From positions 1 through 64,000 of the forward strand of contig CAJXEB010000002.1 in the NCBI GenBank assembly GCA_913052585.1: a DNA stretch of 64,000 nt. The letters are read 5' to 3'. Below, one piece after another: positions 61,358 to 64,000 of the stretch (within the stretch, counting starts at the first letter, position 1; the number at the start of each line of letters is the position of its first letter). The notes under the pieces were generated by a model. That model worked only from the letters and a program-made list of their open reading frames with translations, did not search any database and was not told the DNA's origin. Position numbers and translations under genes: made by a program. The DNA is from an uncultured Flavobacteriaceae bacterium (GTDB lineage: Bacteria; Bacteroidota; Bacteroidia; Flavobacteriales; Flavobacteriaceae).

Positions 61358-62971
61358 ATGACATTTACTACTTTATTAATTTTTATACTATTAGTTCAAG
61401 TAATCCATTTTTTAGGAACTTGGAAACTTTATATAAAAGCTGGAAGAAAAGCTTGGGAAGCTGCAATTCCAATTTATAACTCAATTGTATTAATGAAAAT
61501 AATAAATCGTTCACCTTGGTGGACTTTATTGCTTTTTATTCCAATTGTTAACCTAATTATGTTTCCTGTAATTTGGGTGGAAACGCTAAGAAGTTTTGGG
61601 AAAAATAGCAATACCGATACCTTTTTAGGAGTCTGTACTTTTGGATTATATATTTATTATATCAATTATACACAAGATGTAACCTATATAGATGACAGAA
61701 GTTTAAAACCTAGAACTGCTGCAGGTGAATGGACCAGTTCAATTTTGTTCGCAGTTGTTGCTGCTACCATTGTACATACTTATGTAATGCAGCCTTTTAC
61801 AATCCCAACTTCATCTTTAGAAAAAACACTATTGGTGGGTGATTTCTTATTTGTAAGTAAATTTCATTATGGCGCAAGAATGCCTATGACTGCAGTTTCT
61901 TTTCCAATGGTACATGATTCAATTCCTATAGTTAGAACAAAATCATATTTAGATAAGCCACAATTGCCTTATTTTAGACTACCAGGTTTTCAGAAAATCA
62001 AAAGAAATGACATTGTAGTTTTTAGTTGGCCTACAGATACTTTAATCGACATCAATAGACCCTCCAAAGGATTCAAGGTGAAACCTTTAGACAAAAAATC
62101 AAACTACGTAAAACGTTGTGTGGGTATTCCTGGCGATGAGTTACAAATAAAGGATGGGTATGTTTATATTAATGGTGAACAAAATGTATTACCAGACAGA
62201 GCAAAACTCCAGTTTCGCTATAAAATAGTTTCAAAAAGTTCTTTTGTAAAAACAGATAATGCTGGTAGATATACCAATCAGCCTTCTGCATTTGTTTCTA
62301 GTCATTTTAATATTTCAGATATTTATATTTCAGAAATTGACAGAGATAATAAAATCATCACTCACATTGCTCAAATGACTGATGAAGCTTACTTGAAGGT
62401 GAAAAACAATCCAAATGTTATTGAAGTTGAAAAACTAACGGTAGAAGAAGGTGTTTGGAATCAATCTGTATACCCTCAAGATCCTAGGTTTAATTGGAAT
62501 ACAAAATATTTTGGTGCTATTACGATTCCTGAAGCAGGAACTACTATAGCTATTTCAATTGAAAATATTCCTTTATATAAAAGGATCATTGAAGTGTATG
62601 AAGGAAGTGAAGTTGGTATAAATAATAAAATAGCTACTTCTGGTACTCAAGTGATGCTAAATGGCGAACAATTAACGCAATATACCTTCTTACAAGATTA
62701 TTACTGGTTGATGGGTGATAATCGTGATAATTCACAAGATGCAAGAATGTGGGGCTTTGTTCCTTTTAATCATGTAGTTGGAAAGCCTGTTTTTGTTTGG
62801 ATGAGTTGGGATACAAATGCTAAAGGTATTATGAATAAAATACGCTGGGAACGAATGTTTACTACTGTTGGTGGTGAAGGAGAACCTATTTCATATTTTA
62901 GATACTTTATCATATTATTAGCGGGTTGGTTTATTTTCGATTTTATTAGAAAACGTAAAAAGAAAGCTTAA
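61358..62971 (+). CDS. lepB: Signal peptidase I with N-terminal DUF5684-like membrane region
   Basis: FTIPTSSLEKTLLVGDFLFVSKFHYG, KSNYVKRCVGIPGDELQIKDGYVYING, YWLMGDNRDNSQDARMWGFVP. Confidence 0.94.
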   Translation: MTFTTLLIFILLVQVIHFLGTWKLYIKAGRKAWEAAIPIYNSIVLMKIINRSPWWTLLLFIPIVNLIMFPVIWVETLRSFGKNSNTDTFLGVCTFGLYIYYINYTQDVTYIDDRSLKPRTAAGEWTSSILFAVVAATIVHTYVMQPFTIPTSSLEKTLLVGDFLFVSKFHYGARMPMTAVSFPMVHDSIPIVRTKSYLDKPQLPYFRLPGFQKIKRNDIVVFSWPTDTLIDINRPSKGFKVKPLDKKSNYVKRCVGIPGDELQIKDGYVYINGEQNVLPDRAKLQFRYKIVSKSSFVKTDNAGRYTNQPSAFVSSHFNISDIYISEIDRDNKIITHIAQMTDEAYLKVKNNPNVIEVEKLTVEEGVWNQSVYPQDPRFNWNTKYFGAITIPEAGTTIAISIENIPLYKRIIEVYEGSEVGINNKIATSGTQVMLNGEQLTQYTFLQDYYWLMGDNRDNSQDARMWGFVPFNHVVGKPVFVWMSWDTNAKGIMNKIRWERMFTTVGGEGEPISYFRYFIILLAGWFIFDFIRKRKKKA

Positions 62972-63053
62972 TAGTTTATAAAATTAGATGTGATGACTTG
63001 GATTAAAACAGTTTTTTTTGTTAATCCAGGTGATAATTGGAATCAAAAATAAT

Positions 63054-63701
63054 ATGGAATCTATTTTATTACATCCAACGTATTTTCCTTCTATTGTTCA
63101 AATGGCTGCGATGGTTCAATCCAAAGAAATGGTTTTTGAAATGGATGACAATTACCAAAAACAAAGCTGTCGAAGTAGAACATACATAGCTCATAGTAAT
63201 GGAGTATTATTACTTAACATTCCAATAAAACATACCAAAGACGGCAAAAAAAATAAAACCAAGGATGTTATTATTGAGAATAGTTTTCCTTGGCAAATAC
63301 AACATTGGAAATCATTAGAATCTGCTTATAGAACCTCTCCGTATTTTGAATTTTATGAAGATGAGCTTAAACCGATTTTTTTTAAACCTGTAGATTCATT
63401 AATAAAATTTAATTTAGAAACCTTTGATCTAATTTGTAAATTATTAGATTTAAATATTAAATACTCATTTACTACAGAATATTTTAAAAATCCTAGTCAA
63501 CAAGATTTAAGATATCTTGTAAATCCTAAACTAAAAATTGATTTTAAATTGGACTCTTATTTTCAGGTATTAACTAAACAACATGAGTTTTTACCAAACC
63601 TTTCCATATTAGATTTATTATTTAATGAAGGGCCTAATGCAGTCATTTATTTAGAAAATCAGAAAATCGATTTTAATAACTTTAATCCCAACCAACAGTA
63701 G
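63054..63701 (+). CDS. WbqC-like family protein
   Basis: LLHPTYFPSIVQMAAMVQSKEMVFEMDDNYQKQSCRSRTYIAHSNGVLLLNIPIKH; ATG 63054 preferred over track start 63018. Confidence 0.88.
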   Translation: MESILLHPTYFPSIVQMAAMVQSKEMVFEMDDNYQKQSCRSRTYIAHSNGVLLLNIPIKHTKDGKKNKTKDVIIENSFPWQIQHWKSLESAYRTSPYFEFYEDELKPIFFKPVDSLIKFNLETFDLICKLLDLNIKYSFTTEYFKNPSQQDLRYLVNPKLKIDFKLDSYFQVLTKQHEFLPNLSILDLLFNEGPNAVIYLENQKIDFNNFNPNQQ

Positions 63702-64000
63702 CAGTTATTGGATAATGATCGGAAAAAGTTTTTCTAATGGTATTAAAGCTTAAAATTTGTAATTCATTTGAAGCAAAAATATAATCAATTCGCATAGGAT
63801 AATATTCAAATAAATAGGTAGTTCCAATTCCATTTCCAGCCTCAACAAAAGCATCCTTCATATATTCAGACACTTTATGATATACATACGAGAACGGAGT
63901 ATTATTAAAATCGCCAGAAATAATTACTGGATGTTTTGAGTTGTTTTTATGCTTCAAGATTGTTTCTAATTGCTCCTGTTGCTTTACAAATCGTGTTGAA
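63682..64000 (-). CDS. Endonuclease/exonuclease/phosphatase family protein (5' truncated by window)
   Basis: PVIISGDFNNTPFSYVYHKV...MRIDYIFASNELQI...RKTFSDHYPITATV; open to the window edge. Confidence 0.88.
   Translation of the reverse strand, partial: STRFVKQQEQLETILKHKNNSKHPVIISGDFNNTPFSYVYHKVSEYMKDAFVEAGNGIGTTYLFEYYPMRIDYIFASNELQILSFNTIRKTFSDHYPITATVGWD

Overview
AT-rich chromosomal window from a Bacteroidota/Flavobacteriia-type genome. The family assignment is inferred from gene content, TAnnTTTG-type promoters and T9SS/TonB proteins. Most of it is ordinary core gene content: a complete trpEGDCFBA operon, methylmalonyl-CoA mutase genes, parAB-dapB-lepB, trxB, ade, folE, oxyR, and a PadR/PspC/DUF2807 cluster. 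No rRNA, complete tRNA, CRISPR array, prophage or transposase was found. The signals most worth follow-up are: (1) three promoters with the same 71-bp geometry (two ACA[A/G]TT hexamers 21 bp apart, then 37 bp, then an [AT]-TTTG -7-like element), in front of a TonB receptor, a DUF2141 gene that heads a LytS/LytTR operon, and a second DUF2141 gene; this looks like a LytTR two-component regulon; (2) a trp attenuator with a 21-codon leader peptide containing Trp-Trp, an intrinsic terminator and a possible antiterminator; (3) a 135-bp palindromic repeat plus a partial second copy bounding a DUF4386 gene, in a cassette-like layout next to two decayed genes; (4) a frameshifted small membrane ORF and a 27-aa ORF between trpE and trpG, both absent from the ORF track; (5) a tRNA T-arm/acceptor-like remnant at 45.2 kb. 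All product names are family-level calls from reading the translations; no database search was run.
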